Assembly: GCA_028752905.1 (NCBI GenBank)
Contig: JAQNBH010000003.1
Span: 2,871,609 to 2,935,608, forward strand
DNA: 64,000 nt
Origin: Cladorhizidae sp. MBARI D1340-BT2
Taxonomy: Eukaryota; Porifera; Demospongiae; Poecilosclerida; Cladorhizidae
Direction of reading: 5' to 3'
A model generated the notes under the pieces. The model had not been told where the DNA came from, ran no database searches, and saw only the letters and a list, made by a program, of their open reading frames with translations. Positions 43,187-55,000 of the stretch are shown here, piece by piece; the first letter of the stretch is position 1; the number at the start of each line of letters is the position of its first letter. The translations under genes were made by a program, and so were the position numbers.

Positions 43187-43285
43187 GGCTTTTCTTTACG
43201 CGGGATATTTATGCGCATGCCCATACGTTAATTTTTCCCACGTATTTTGAAAGTCGGTTCATTTTATGTGTTACTTCGAGCTTGA
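43187..43285. promoter_or_regulatory. Bidirectional promoter, SERGEF / forkhead gene
   Basis: Only 99 bp separate the two divergent start codons, so both transcripts must initiate in or near this interval. It contains TGCGCATGC at 43212-43220, close to the NRF-1 palindrome that is common in animal bidirectional promoters, and GATATTTA just before it. The transcription starts are not visible in sequence. Confidence 0.7.
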
Positions 43286-43365
43286 ATGGAGTTCTACCCT
43301 GCTACAGATTTGGACCTCTATTTTAACACCTACTGTAACAAAGAGTTGAAAAACAGCAGTTGTCA
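43286..43365 (+). CDS. Forkhead gene exon 1
   Basis: Encodes 26 codons plus two bases, from ATG; donor GTAAGT. Confidence 0.8.
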
Positions 43366-46300
43366 GTAAGTTTTAGTCATTCAGTATTTCGTAGAGGTTA
43401 TTTTTTTGGATGCTAGTGCAGGTAGCTACACTTAGCAACGGGTCCATGGGGAGGGTCTCAGCAAGAGTAGTTCTAAAGTTGCATGTTGTACTGTTTTTTT
43501 CTGGTTTCTCTTATTGGTTAGCGGTTTGGTTGTTTGGTTAGCTGTAAGGATTGGTTAGCTGTAAGGACAGTACAGATCATTGGCATGTGCCATGAGGTGA
43601 AACTCCACCCATGTTGTCTTTCCACATCCTAGAGCTCAACTTGTACAACAGTTGGCTATCTGATTCTCAATGGCACTCAGGCTTAGGGACATCTCCAACC
43701 TTCCACCCAACCTACCTGTTTCTCAAATCCCTCAGCAAATCTCACACACCACATCCTTTACGAAATTATGTGGAGACCAGTGGGCTCAGCAGCGCCTCCA
43801 AGAGGAGATGAAGCTACCTGCCATTCACCCTCAGCAGTGGCATGTCTCTGCTCTCTCATACAACATCCCAGGTTGTGATGTGGATGACAGTTTGACTGAC
43901 ATGCAGTGGTTGCAGACAATGGATGCAGGTATTTTTAGTTTGCTATTGATCTAAAAAAAAATTTTATTTTTATTATTATTTCTTTTTCTTCTTGCTTTTT
44001 AATTGTAGGTTCAGATTTCCCTGGGCTAGCTCATGACCACAAAAGGGTGGGAGGCAAGGGGGGTAGAGGTGGAAGCAAAGATACCTGCCGTAAGAAGCTG
44101 GAGTACACCAACAATTCCAAGAAAGACACCAACAAGCCTCCCCTCTCTTATGCCTCTCTTATTGCTTTAGCAATATGTAGCACACCACAGCGCATGATGA
44201 CGCTTAGTAGCATCTATCGTTGGATTGAGTATACCTTTCCTTTCTACCGCACACCAGAAGCTAAAGCTTGGAAGGTTGGTGCTAAAGTTTGTGTGTATTT
44301 TCGCCTATTCCTGTGTGTTAACTAATCCTTATTCTTTGCGTAGTCCTTATATATTATATATAGCAGGATAAAAAATAATAGATGTATTAACCATTGATCA
44401 TCGACTTAATTTGTGCTTTTTATAACCATGATATTTAGAGCTATAACTTTTTCACCAAGAATCACTTTCACCAACTATTCATATCACAAATACAATAAGC
44501 TGCAGGTTACTACAAGAATCATGTGCACTGCAATATCCTAACAAAAGTTACGCTTTGTCTACAATAACAAAGCAAATGAATCCACCCAAGAGTGCCTCCT
44601 TTCTCAAGGGTGAAGGGATTCAGAGGTGGTTCCCTGATAGCCATAGGTACCTGGGCACATTTTCTCGGCAGAAGAACTGCCAGAAACAGCAGCGTAGGGT
44701 CTTGTTCATGATCATGATAGCAGTCAGTACTTTTTTGTGATTTTGCTCGCTTCCCCAGTCAAACTAGAAGTAACTATTTTATAGACTACAGTCTACTGTG
44801 GATGTGCAGGTAAAGGTAAAAAAATCCTTTTTTGTAGTGCCACAGTATATTTTATGACTGTGTGTGTGTGTGTGTGTGTGAATGATGTCCTGGTTTACAT
44901 ATGCAAGCACTTATGGAGGTCCATCAGTTAGGTTGCCATAGTAATAGTATAATATTCTGCTAGGTTGTCCATGTATTAATCTGTAGACTTTTATTATAAT
45001 ATTGGATGTTCTTTGTTCTTTGGTTGTCCGTCTCTCCTTGTTAGGTGTATACACCAAAGTGATGGTTTTCACTTGTGCTAACTGAGTACTAACAATATGT
45101 TGATATTTTTGGTCATTTATCACTCGTCTGTACTTGTTGACACGTGATCAAATTGCACACATCACGACAATACCTTTGTTGTTTGTTTGTCTCTTCGCTT
45201 AGTAACCTTGCAAAATTTCTTATTTTTCCATCCCTTGTTTTTAGAACTCTATCAGGCACAACCTCTCTATCCGTAAGAGCATGTTTATGAAAGTCTACCA
45301 GTACCCACCTCGTCGTGGCAACGGATCCTATTGGACTCTGCTCTCAGATGGAGAGGAAGAGCTAAAAAAGGCAGTCCCACTTTTTGCTACTCTGCAGCCT
45401 CCAATTATAGACACGAACTGCGCCTATCACAGAGAGCATTCCACTCGTATTATCAAGAGCAAAGGAAAGTTCATTCCAGTCCTTCCCAAGTCTGACATGA
45501 CCACCAATCCGTCTTACTTCTCACTTGAAAAGAGCTTGTCCTTGGGTCCGAAAAGCTGCTCCAGTGCGCACAGTATTGGTGCCTCCAATGAAGTTGTGGT
45601 TGAAGTCATCATTGACGAGAATGCAGATCATCTTACATTTGCTAACCAGGAGGATATAGATTGTAAAGCCATGGCGGAAGGGACATTAGCTGTGAATGCC
45701 ATGCATTGGCCATTAATGAGGCCTCTGCACCTCCAAGATCACAACTATGCCAAGGATCAGTGTCTTCAAGAGGTGGATGAGCTGATAAATAGAAGTGTTG
45801 ACGATGAAGTGGTAGAGATGGCAGCTGAGGTGTGGGACCATGGCGGCATGGGCAGAGATGATGACAGCTTCACCTCTCCTACTCCAAAGAAAAAGAAAAA
45901 TATGCCATGTGGTTACAAATGGGGATATTACCCTTTAAACGATACTGCTAATCAGAGCAATTTCAAACAGCTCTGTGTGGGCGGAGTTGGCAGTACCTTG
46001 GAGGACTCCCCCTCATTCACCACGCCCACCAAGGAGCAGGATACTAGTCTACATCTCTTGGATTCTTCTCTGCTCACTCCTATCAAGAGCCATGTGGATA
46101 CTGAAAGTAGCACGATTTCGTTCTCACCTCTCTACTGCAACCTCGCCACACCAAAACAAGTGAAGGTATCTCAACTTCTGTTGACTTCGGATGCCCAGTC
46201 ACACCCCTACTTCCCTTCACCTTTCACTCCTCTAAAGGGATCATTCGACAGCGGCATTTTCTCGCCACTTCAGACCGACCCTCTAGGGGGGATTAAGTTC

Positions 46301-46477
46301 AGTACTCCCACAAACGTGAGCCCTCTTGGAGATTTGAACTCATTTGGTTCTCTCCAGCCAGAGTTGTGTCCCTTGAAGGTCTTGGAGAGTTCCTGTGGTA
46401 CAACCAGTACCCCGCCGAGACCAGGCTCTTTGCAAGCATTCGGATTACCAGGCCTGACCCCACCCACTAGAAAATGA
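43286..46477 (+). CDS. Forkhead-box transcription factor, probably FoxM-like
   Basis: Four exons: 43286-43365, 43681-43928, 44009-44274, 45245-46477, all with GT/AG borders and consistent phases (2,1,0), giving 608 aa. The start MEFYPATDLDLYF follows the short promoter. The forkhead domain spans exons 3 and 4: NKPPLSYASLIALAICS, MTLSSIYRWIEYTFPFY, WKNSIRHNLSIRKSMFMKV, RGNGSYWTLL (about residues 148-235). After it come HSTRIIKSKGKFIPVLPKS, an acidic middle, and a C-terminus with TPIKS, FSPLQTDPLGGIKFSTPT and many S/T-P sites. The order of these blocks resembles FoxM1 (MTLKDIYTWIEDHFPYF; a basic IKT...LLPR segment; LDFSPVQT), a cell-cycle regulator. The family assignment is inference; the forkhead domain is certain. 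AATAAA at 46727-46732 is a likely polyadenylation signal. Confidence 0.9.
43681..43928 (+). CDS. Forkhead gene exon 2
   Basis: Acceptor CACTCAG, donor GTATTT. Encodes LRDISNLPPNLPVSQIPQQ and DVDDSLTDMQWLQTMDA. A stop just upstream in the same frame supports this acceptor. Confidence 0.78.
44009..44274 (+). CDS. Forkhead gene exon 3 (first half of forkhead domain)
   Basis: Acceptor AATTGTAG, donor GTTGGT. A basic glycine-rich stretch (GGKGGRGGSK) precedes the forkhead domain. The exon ends after AKAWK, at a site where many Fox genes are unspliced but the protein reads on exactly into exon 4. Confidence 0.9.
45245..46477 (+). CDS. Forkhead gene exon 4 (second half of forkhead domain and C-terminus)
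   Basis: Acceptor GTTTTTAG. Starts NSIRHNLSIRKS, the recognition helix, and runs 410 codons to TGA at 46475-46477. Confidence 0.92.
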   Translation, partial: NSIRHNLSIRKSMFMKVYQYPPRRGNGSYWTLLSDGEEELKKAVPLFATLQPPIIDTNCAYHREHSTRIIKSKGKFIPVLPKSDMTTNPSYFSLEKSLSLGPKSCSSAHSIGASNEVVVEVIIDENADHLTFANQEDIDCKAMAEGTLAVNAMHWPLMRPLHLQDHNYAKDQCLQEVDELINRSVDDEVVEMAAEVWDHGGMGRDDDSFTSPTPKKKKNMPCGYKWGYYPLNDTANQSNFKQLCVGGVGSTLEDSPSFTTPTKEQDTSLHLLDSSLLTPIKSHVDTESSTISFSPLYCNLATPKQVKVSQLLLTSDAQSHPYFPSPFTPLKGSFDSGIFSPLQTDPLGGIKFSTPTNVSPLGDLNSFGSLQPELCPLKVLESSCGTTSTPPRPGSLQAFGLPGLTPPTRK

Positions 46478-46479
46478 GC

Positions 46480-46789
46480 CAGACCATGATGTGATATATG
46501 TAGGTAGTGTCTAGTTTTTGTTCTTGCACCAGCAGCAGTAGAGACCCTTCTTTTAATTAATGAACATCAGTGACTTTATCATTCAGATATAAGGTCAGTT
46601 TTATCTCATTATTATTATTAATGTTAGTAGAGGACTGTTATACTGGTATTGTTATACTGGTATATATAATTTTTTCATCAGAAGTATATATATATATATA
46701 TTGGCACACAATCTGGGGGGAAAATTAATAAAAATGACCACGAAAAAAAATGATGCATTCTTTACAAGAACTATGCAATCTGGTCACCA
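46480..46789. other. Convergent 3' ends of forkhead and FYVE-like genes
   Basis: 310 bp between the two stop codons. Holds a (TA)n run at about 46685-46700 and AATAAA at 46727-46732 for the plus-strand gene. No other feature. Confidence 0.6.
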
Positions 46790-48634
46790 TCACCAAAACT
46801 GTTCACTATTCATCCTGACGAGAACCATGTCCAGCTGTTCACATGCAGCATGTAGGTTCTCCTTCACCTTACTGAACTCTCTGTCAATGGTTTTGGCTTG
46901 CAACTCACGATAGCACTCATGGATGATACTGGAACACTGACTCACAACCAGGTAGTGGATCACTCGAGGTTGGCCCCGCCTCAGAGCCTCTTTATTTATC
47001 TTTAAAAGCCGACAATCACTCTTCATCTCCTTCTCAATAAACTCCATAATAATCTGGTTGTGTTCTTCCCAGTTATCTCCCCTTTTGTGAACAAATTCTT
47101 TGAATTCAACATCCATAATGTTAGAAATATCGATGATGGGGCTGAAGAACTTGTTGTCAAACTTGTAATGGTGTTCCAGCTTCAGGGCCTCCAATGTCAG
47201 CTGCTGGATGACAACATGAATCCTCTCCATGCTCTGCATGCTAAGGGTAGCTTGGATATCACCCAATGTCTCCATGGGTACAATCTCAGCCAGGTGGTTC
47301 TTGAGGTTGCGAAAAGAATACATGTTCTCGCTGTAAAACCGATACACACCTAACATCATGTTACGCAGTAACTTCTCCTGCGTTTGTGTTATAGGTTTCA
47401 TCCGCTTTAGTTTCTGGCTCTCCACAGCAAAGCTTGAGAAAGCATCGGAAAGGTCCGACTGCGTCTTGATCAGTATTCTCAGTGGATGCTTCATTTCCAC
47501 TTGGCTCGGGCTATTGTCTGTCTTGTCCATGCATTCGACGAGATATGTGTAACCAGGTAGGTTAGAGTCAATTTTAGCCTGCATCTTTGACAGTTGCGAG
47601 TGTAAGGCTTCTAGAGCCTCCAAGAAGACGGGAGGTGGAGGAGCCGAGATATTTTCCTTCGCTATCTTGTTCAGCTCTGTGGAGCAATTGAGGCAGACCA
47701 CCAACAAACAAAACTTCTCTGGTGCCTTTGTTGGACCACCATCCTTTCCATTCAGAGCCCATCTCACCTTACCTTCTTCATCAAAATACAAAATCAACTC
47801 CTCGGTGGTACAATTTGAACAAAAGACCTGGCCTCCGATCCGACAGTGAAGCTTGCGGTTTATCATGCTCAGACCAGTACCACAGTTGCTACAATTGGAG
47901 ATTTCCTTGGATGGCACCCAATCTTCAGACTTTTGCCACTTCGGTACCACTATTTCCGATGCCCATTCCTTCATCATACTCTGGTTGGCCTGGTAACCAG
48001 CCACGAGCCGATCCAGGTTGCAGTGCATCGTCTTTCTCTTGCCAGGTGTTTCCCGACGCTGACACAATGACCTCTGTTCCTCCTGCTCCTCACTCTCTCT
48101 TATTAGGCCAATCGTGCCTCTCCGGATGCTCTGAAATTCTCTCATGTGATCTCGGTTACCGCCAAGCACATCTGAATAATTGAAACATACTAGACAGACA
48201 GTGTAGAACTTCCCCAGGGGGTCTGGTCTGGAATTAGTTGAGAGTCGCCGTCTATAGTTGGTGCAATAAAAGCAAAAGACTTTGCCACACATGGAACAAT
48301 TACGTCTTCGATCTCTATTCGTGAACAGCTTTCTACATTTTGGGTCAGCACATTTAGATGCCACATCAGTTGCCTTCCAGTGGCTCTGTCTGATAGCAAG
48401 AGCAGCTGGTGGCACTATCATATCCTCCGAGACTGTCCTGGAGCGCCATAAGCGAGAGACAAGAGAGGTAGTGGGCTTTTCATTGCAACTCTCTGGGAGC
48501 CGAGTAGTACACTTGGCAGATGTTCTAGTGGAATAAGGAAAGGAGGAAATTTGCTCGTGGTCGTACATCATAGTGGAGATGAGCTCGTCAGCTTTGTCTA
48601 CCCCCATCTCACGTATCTCCTTGGGGACACTCAT
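46790..48634 (-). CDS. Two-FYVE-like zinc-finger protein, intronless
   Basis: 614 aa in one exon; a TAG lies in frame 18 bp before the ATG, so the start is secure. Residues 86-151 form a FYVE-related finger: WKATD, C95/C100, RRRNCSMCGKVFCFYC (113-124), VCLVC (147-150). The usual R(R/K)HHCR motif is replaced by RRRNCS, so phosphatidylinositol 3-phosphate binding is doubtful. A second finger at about 250-340 has NCSNCG, RKLHCRIGGQVFCSNC and VCLNC with a long insert before the last pair. The rest (about 350-614) is helical and coiled-coil-like (LEALHSQLSKMQAKID, REFSKVKENLHAACEQL). FYVE proteins act on endosomal membranes; the specific orthologue was not recognised. It shares a 229 bp promoter with the NF-YA gene. 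Confidence 0.87.
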   Translation of the reverse strand: MSVPKEIREMGVDKADELISTMMYDHEQISSFPYSTRTSAKCTTRLPESCNEKPTTSLVSRLWRSRTVSEDMIVPPAALAIRQSHWKATDVASKCADPKCRKLFTNRDRRRNCSMCGKVFCFYCTNYRRRLSTNSRPDPLGKFYTVCLVCFNYSDVLGGNRDHMREFQSIRRGTIGLIRESEEQEEQRSLCQRRETPGKRKTMHCNLDRLVAGYQANQSMMKEWASEIVVPKWQKSEDWVPSKEISNCSNCGTGLSMINRKLHCRIGGQVFCSNCTTEELILYFDEEGKVRWALNGKDGGPTKAPEKFCLLVVCLNCSTELNKIAKENISAPPPPVFLEALEALHSQLSKMQAKIDSNLPGYTYLVECMDKTDNSPSQVEMKHPLRILIKTQSDLSDAFSSFAVESQKLKRMKPITQTQEKLLRNMMLGVYRFYSENMYSFRNLKNHLAEIVPMETLGDIQATLSMQSMERIHVVIQQLTLEALKLEHHYKFDNKFFSPIIDISNIMDVEFKEFVHKRGDNWEEHNQIIMEFIEKEMKSDCRLLKINKEALRRGQPRVIHYLVVSQCSSIIHECYRELQAKTIDREFSKVKENLHAACEQLDMVLVRMNSEQFW

Positions 48635-48863
48635 TCTGCAAGCGCTGATCTAGAGAGCAAGGTTGTTTCTTAAATAAGCAATGCAAACCTACTCCAATGC
48701 AAGTGCACACCTCCGACTTCAACTTGTATAGTGCCCTGCAAGTAGACTACTAGATTACCGCTCGGCCTTGCAATCTCCCAAACTGACCACGCCCCTCCCT
48801 GACAGCAACACTGCCAGAAGTCGAAGTTCACCGGCGGTGCATTATGTAGAAGAAAAGTTCAAA
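48635..48863. promoter_or_regulatory. Bidirectional promoter, FYVE-like gene / NF-YA
   Basis: 229 bp separate the divergent ATGs at 48634 and 48864. No TATA box is evident. Contains ACCACGCCCCTCC (GC box-like, about 48786). Confidence 0.65.
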
Positions 48864-49004
48864 ATGGCTTCTATTACCCCGGATTCTCAACTGGTATCTG
48901 CTAGTGACTCTGCTGATAATACCTACTCTTTGACTGAGGAGGAAATGTCCACTTCACAGCAGAGTCTTTTTCTACAAAGCCAGGATTCCATTCAATTTCT
49001 ACAG
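48864..49004 (+). CDS. NFYA: NF-YA putative exon 1
   Basis: 47 codons from ATG, ending at donor CAG/GTGGGT. S/T/Q-rich. It may instead belong to a separate gene, but no other continuation was seen. Confidence 0.6.
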
Positions 49005-52000
49005 GTGGGTTTCAGTTCCTTGGTTGTAAGCACTTGTGTTTATTTTATTTTATTATTATTTATGGTTATATTACCAACCTTGATAGGACCAAGCTTGCTG
49101 AGTAAAAATAGGTACCTTCTCCATTCCCAAACTTTGAAGAAAACTTTGCTTTGATATAGTGCAGTTACAAAGTTCAATTCTCTCACATAGCTAGACCCTT
49201 TACCACTGAGACAGAGAGACAAATACTGTGACCTAATGACCTAATGACCTAAATAAGAATGTTAGTGTTGCGAATATGTCAAAGTCACCAAATTATTTTT
49301 CGTTGGTGAAGTCGTAGTCGACACTTCTTCTTGGGTGTAATCACAGAGGTTTGTGGCTATCACTGCTCAGATATAGTTGCAGAGGTTAGTGGCTATCACT
49401 GAGAACTCAGATATAGTTGCAGAGGTTTGAGTCTATCACTGCTCAGATATCGGCAGTTGCATTTTGGGGAGGTGTTGAATCATGTGGTTTTGAGCGGTAA
49501 GAAATGAGCTTGAGCAAGTATGGGATTTATTGTGCGATGGCTGTTCTAATCTCTGGAAAATGTAGAGAGAAGAGTATGATGGATAGCTATTGTTGGACGC
49601 AAGTGCTGGATGCCTACAGAGCATTCTTGCATATGTATCGCTCACTTCCTTACAGGGGGAGGGACAGCTGTCAACTCTCTCCTAACTGTGTGCCCTCCGC
49701 ATTTGGCTACACCAAGAGCCCTTTGAAGAGCAAACTGGTGAAGGATACGGAAAGATTTGAAAGAGCAGAAGAAGCGAAGAAAAGTTAAAAAAATAATGGG
49801 ACTGGCCTCTGCTATGTGATTGTTACATCGGTCTATAGTTGGTCATGTACTGGGTACTGTGAGCCACACACAGGCACCTGCGCAACGACTGGTTTATGAA
49901 TGTCAGACTAATAGGAGATGGATGCAGAGCAGCAAAACTTGAATATCACTACCAGAATGTAGTGAGAATGGCAAGAGGGAAAGCTCATTGCTGATGCTGG
50001 AGTGTTCTGGATGAGTGCCTGCGGCTGAGAGAAGAACGTGAGCCATTGAAAATTAATCAAGCGACAAAAACTTACTAGTGTTTAACTGAGGAGTCTTTTC
50101 AAGGTGACAAAGAATATACTGGACTGCCTAACTTTGAAACTTTAATGGCAGTTTTCAGTTTTATAAGCTTCTGTAGAAAGCATCAATAAGGTATCCCTGT
50201 CTTGTTTCCACAGTTTGTCGTGGTTTTGATGAAGCTTGGCCTTAATGTGGGTGGAGCTTGCCTAGAGATTTGTTGGGGATCAGAACCTTACCTGAAAATT
50301 TGTAGGGGGTCAGGACCTTGCCTAGAGATTATTTGTAAGGGATCAGGACCTTGACTACAGATTTTCATGGGATCAGGATCTTGCCTAGATATTATTTTCA
50401 GGAGATCAGGACCTTGCCTAGAGATTTGCGGGGGATCAGGACCTTGCCTAGTGATTTGTAGGGAGTCAGGCGGGCTTGACTATAGATTTGTAGGGGATCA
50501 TGGCCTTGCCTAGAGATTTGTAGGGGATTAGGACTTTGCCTAGAGATTATTTGCAGGGAATCAGGACCTTGCCTAGAGGTTTGTAAGGGGGCAGGGCCTT
50601 GCATTTTGACTGTCTAAATACTGAAACAACGGAAGTATTAATCTCTGCAGTTGTTTGATGACATCCATTAGTGATTATTGTTAGTCAATTGAATGAAGCA
50701 CAGCAACCCACAAATACCAGCAATTATATCTACAGTGCTAGTGTCTCCTCCTCAATACACATAAAGTTAACAGGTAGTCTTGACTGTAAGGTATACTTTG
50801 CCTGACCAACAACTCTCTCCACGTGAATGTAGACATATGTATCAGACCACTCTACAGGGCAACGCCAGCCATTTCTCCTCCCTCTCTACTACAGCACAGC
50901 ATGTTCTTTGCTCATTCTCCACCTTCCCTCTGTTTATGTTGCAGGAAAGCTTGATCGTCTTCAGGGTTTCATTTAGAAAATGAAACCTTGGTATTGGCTC
51001 CCTTGAGTACCACTTGCCCAAAAGCTCAGGAAGAACACCAACCTTAATGGCCATTTCTCTAAAGCTGTACTCAGTAGTAATAAACGGCTCATCATGGCTG
51101 ATGTTAGGAGCTTCCTCCCTCTTCATACAACCAATCCACAGTACTGAGCATCGCAGAACTTCTGTTGTGCAAAGTAATGAGTGTGATAGCACAGCGACAA
51201 CTCTCCACACCGTCTTGCAGGAAGAGGGCGGGTTCATTTGTTCTCTCAAGAAATGAGGTGTCACTGCAAGACATCGGACATTTCCTTCCAAACCCACAAC
51301 ATCTATACTTGATTAGCCGGCCTGGCGATGCACCCATGAACAGATAGCAAACATGTACTGCCAATCCCACTGGGAAAAAATAAGCATGCCTGATTTTCAT
51401 GCCCTGCATGGTCTTCCGTTGTACTCACACACCCCATGCTGTGGCTTTGGATCTGAACCTTACACTCTCAGGACAACAAATGCCTTCGTTAGAGATTGTG
51501 AAAGTGGGCAATGTTTGTACAAACAGCTGCTTCAAGTCTAGATGCAGTTCCTGTCCAGATCTTTCTTGGAACCAAATAGTTCTATACGACAGTTTGGAGG
51601 CTGTTCAATGAAGAAAAGCTACGTGTATAGAGAAAGGTGAAGGAAATGTTTTTGATAGACATGCTGTTGGCATCTTGCTTGAGACACACATCGTTGCTAT
51701 TTCAGAACAGTTTCTCTGCTTGCCCTACCAACAGCTTGCATCTTGCCCTCGTGTTCGTCAGCAATGAGCTGAGTCGGCAAAAAGATTCGTGCTTGTGGGG
51801 TCATAGGTTCAATTGAGGATATGCGCTTAACAACCAGCTGTTCACACGGGATGTATAAAACTGATACGGGATTCGAATCTGATTGTTGGCAAGTATAAAT
51901 TGACCACAATAAATCAGCACCTATTTTGCAAAATTCTTGGGCAAGGACTTTGGGGGAATTAACTCCCCCCCCCCCCCCCTCTATAAATAAGACCATGAAC

Positions 52001-55000
52001 AATCCCAGGAACATCTATGGGTGTCGAAAGTTCAAATTTCCTCCTCACTTTGCACTGGCTAGGGACAGGGGTGTGACTAGGATCAGGTGGGTAACCTTGA
52101 GCATGCCTAGATACCCTGGGTGTGTCCCCGGGTTGCCCCGAGTGATATCATCCTATCCCTAGGGTTGTCCACACCACACTGGGATGCCCTGAGTGATAAC
52201 ATCCTATCCCTAGATACACTGGGGTTTAGATACCCTGGGTGTGTCCCCGGGTTGCCCCGAGTAATATCATCCTATCCCTAGATACACTGGGGTTTAGATA
52301 CCCTGGGTGTGTCCCCGGGTTGCCCCGAGTGATATCATCCTATCCCTAGATACCCTGGGGTTTAGATACCCTGGGTGTGTCCCCGGCACACTGGGATGCC
52401 ACGAGTGATACCATCCTATCCCTAGATACCCTGGGGTTTAGATACCCTGGAGTTGTCTGTGGCACACTGGGATGCCCCGAGTGATACCATCCTATCCCTA
52501 GATACCCTGGAGTTTAGATACCCTGGAGTTTAGATACCCTGGAGTTTAGATACCCTGGGGTTGTCCACACCACACTGGGATGCCCTGAGTGATACCCTAG
52601 ATACCCTGGGGTTTAGATACCCTGGAGTTTAGATACCCTGGAGTTTAGATACCCTGGAGTTTAGATACCCTGGGGTTGTCCACACCACACTGGGATGCCC
52701 TGAGTGATACCCTAGATACCCTGGGGTTTAGATACCCTGGGGTTGTCCACACCACACTGGGATGCCCTGAGTGATAACATCCTATCCCTAGATACCCTGA
52801 GGATTAGATACCCTGGGGTTTAGATACCCTGGGGTTTAGATACCCTGGGGTTGACCACACCACACTGGGATGCCCTGAGTGATACCACCCTATCCCTAGA
52901 TACCCTGAGGATTAGATACCCTGGGGTTTAGATACCCTGGGGTTTAGATACCCTGGGGTTGTCCACACCACACTGGGATGCCCTGAGTGATACCACCCTA
53001 TCCCTAGATACCCTGAGGATTAGATACCCTGGGGTTGTCCACACCACACTGGGATGCCCTGAGTGATACCCTAGATACCCTGGGGTTTAGATACCCTGGG
53101 GTTGTCCACACCACACTGGGATGCCACGAGTGATATCATCCTATCCCTAGATACCCTGAGGATTAGATACACTGGGGTTTAGATACCCTGGGGTTGTCCA
53201 CACCACACTGGGATTTTCTGTATGCTACATGTTTCATCCTATCCCTAGATACCCTGAGGTTTAGATACCCTGGGGTTTGGGGCTGTCCACATTGGGATGC
53301 CCTGAATGAGACCATCCAATATCTTATAGGAAAGTCAAAGTGCAGAGATATCCACACAGCATACTTTGTGTGCAGTGCTCATGAATATCATTAGAGGGTG
53401 TGTCTGATATATTTCCTATGGTGCACTTCTTAAATAAATGGGTGTGGCTGAGCATATGTGATGTCTGCAGTCTCCCCATATTTTGACTAGGCTGAAAAGC
53501 TTTGATGTATCCTTCCATGAATAAATCACTCGCATTTGAGCTTCTCGAAGTTGATTCTAGGGCTTATAATCCTTGGATTGCATTCTCCCAAGCCTTGCCA
53601 AGGAGCACCCCCTAGCAATAATCTTGAGCCAGCCCACAAAGCTGCGTCAAATTAAAATTCACTTTTGTGTGTGTGTGTGTGGATTGCTTGGCAAAATGAG
53701 GGTGTGGTTACATGGAGAAAGGTCTGTTTCACAGTTGCATTCCCAATTGGCTGGAGCAGCTGAACCCACAACTCATTAATTATTCGTGAGTAATTTTGAA
53801 ATACTTTATCCCCTGCAAATAAATATTTTAATGCCGAAAGAAAGCTTAGCTCACAAGCTTTAAAGTGATATGCTTTATGACAATTTCCATCCAAAATTAA
53901 TGATGCAGCGGTTACCCTATTAGCTAAGCCTTGGGGGGGGGAATACCTAATGGGAACTACAATCTTTACCACCTTCCATGTGTAGACATCTATAGTAACC
54001 ATTGAGGTGTGTTGCCAATTAATTTATAAGAGCACTAAAATAGTGATTATCACATATCAAGTTGTCGGTGAACTTTTTGCTTCCTCATTTTTTGGCATTA
54101 ATTTTTATAATCACATGTTCTTGGGAAATCACTCCTGAAGTGATGGCATTGCTGTTGGGATATCCATACACCATCTTCCTTGCTGTTTTACACTCACCTG
54201 TTCTCCGCTGTGCTTGACTTACCTGCCCTCCATTGTACTTCGCTTGCATGTAATCTTTTGGGAAAACTGGAAAAGGCACGAGTATGAATGTGACTCTACA
54301 GCATGTAATGTAGTGCCTGCTTGTACCAGGTGCATGTAAAGGACAGGCGTGAGTATGAATGTGACTCTACAGCATGTAATGCAGTGCCTGCTTGTGCCAG
54401 GTGCATGTAAAGGACAGGCGTGAGTATGAATGTGACTCTACAGCATGTAATGCAGTGCCTGCTTGTGCCAGGTGCATGTAAAGGACAGGCGTGAGTATGA
54501 ATGTGACTCTACAGCATGTAATGCAGTGCCTGCCTTACCAGGTGCATGTAAAGGACAGGCGTGAGTATGAATGTGACTCTACAGCATGTAATGCAGTGCC
54601 TGCTTGTGCCAGGTGCATGTAAAGGACAGGCGTGAGTATGAATGTGACTCTACAGCATGTAATGTAGTGCCTGCTTGTGCCAGGTGCATGTAAAGGACAG
54701 GCGTGAGTATGAATGTGACTCTACAGCATGTAATGCAGTGCCTGCTTGCACCAGGTGCATGTAAAGGACAGGCGTGAGTATGAATGTGACTCTACAGCAT
54801 GTAATGCAGTGCCTGCTTGTGCCAGGTACATGTAAAGGACAGGCGTGAGTATGAATGTGACTCTACAGCATGTAATGCAGTGCCTGCTTGTACCAGGTGC
54901 ATGTAAAGGACAGGCGTGAGTATGAATGTGACTCTACAGCATGTAATGCCGTGCCTGCTTGTACCAGGTGCATGTAATGGAGTGCCTGCTTGTGCCAGGT

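Noticed and set aside
46270..46467. Minus-strand ORF opposite the forkhead C-terminus
   Set aside because: Shadow of a well-supported plus-strand exon.
47060..48536. Several plus-strand ORFs opposite the FYVE-like gene
   Set aside because: Shadows of a 614-codon gene with clear zinc-finger motifs on the other strand.
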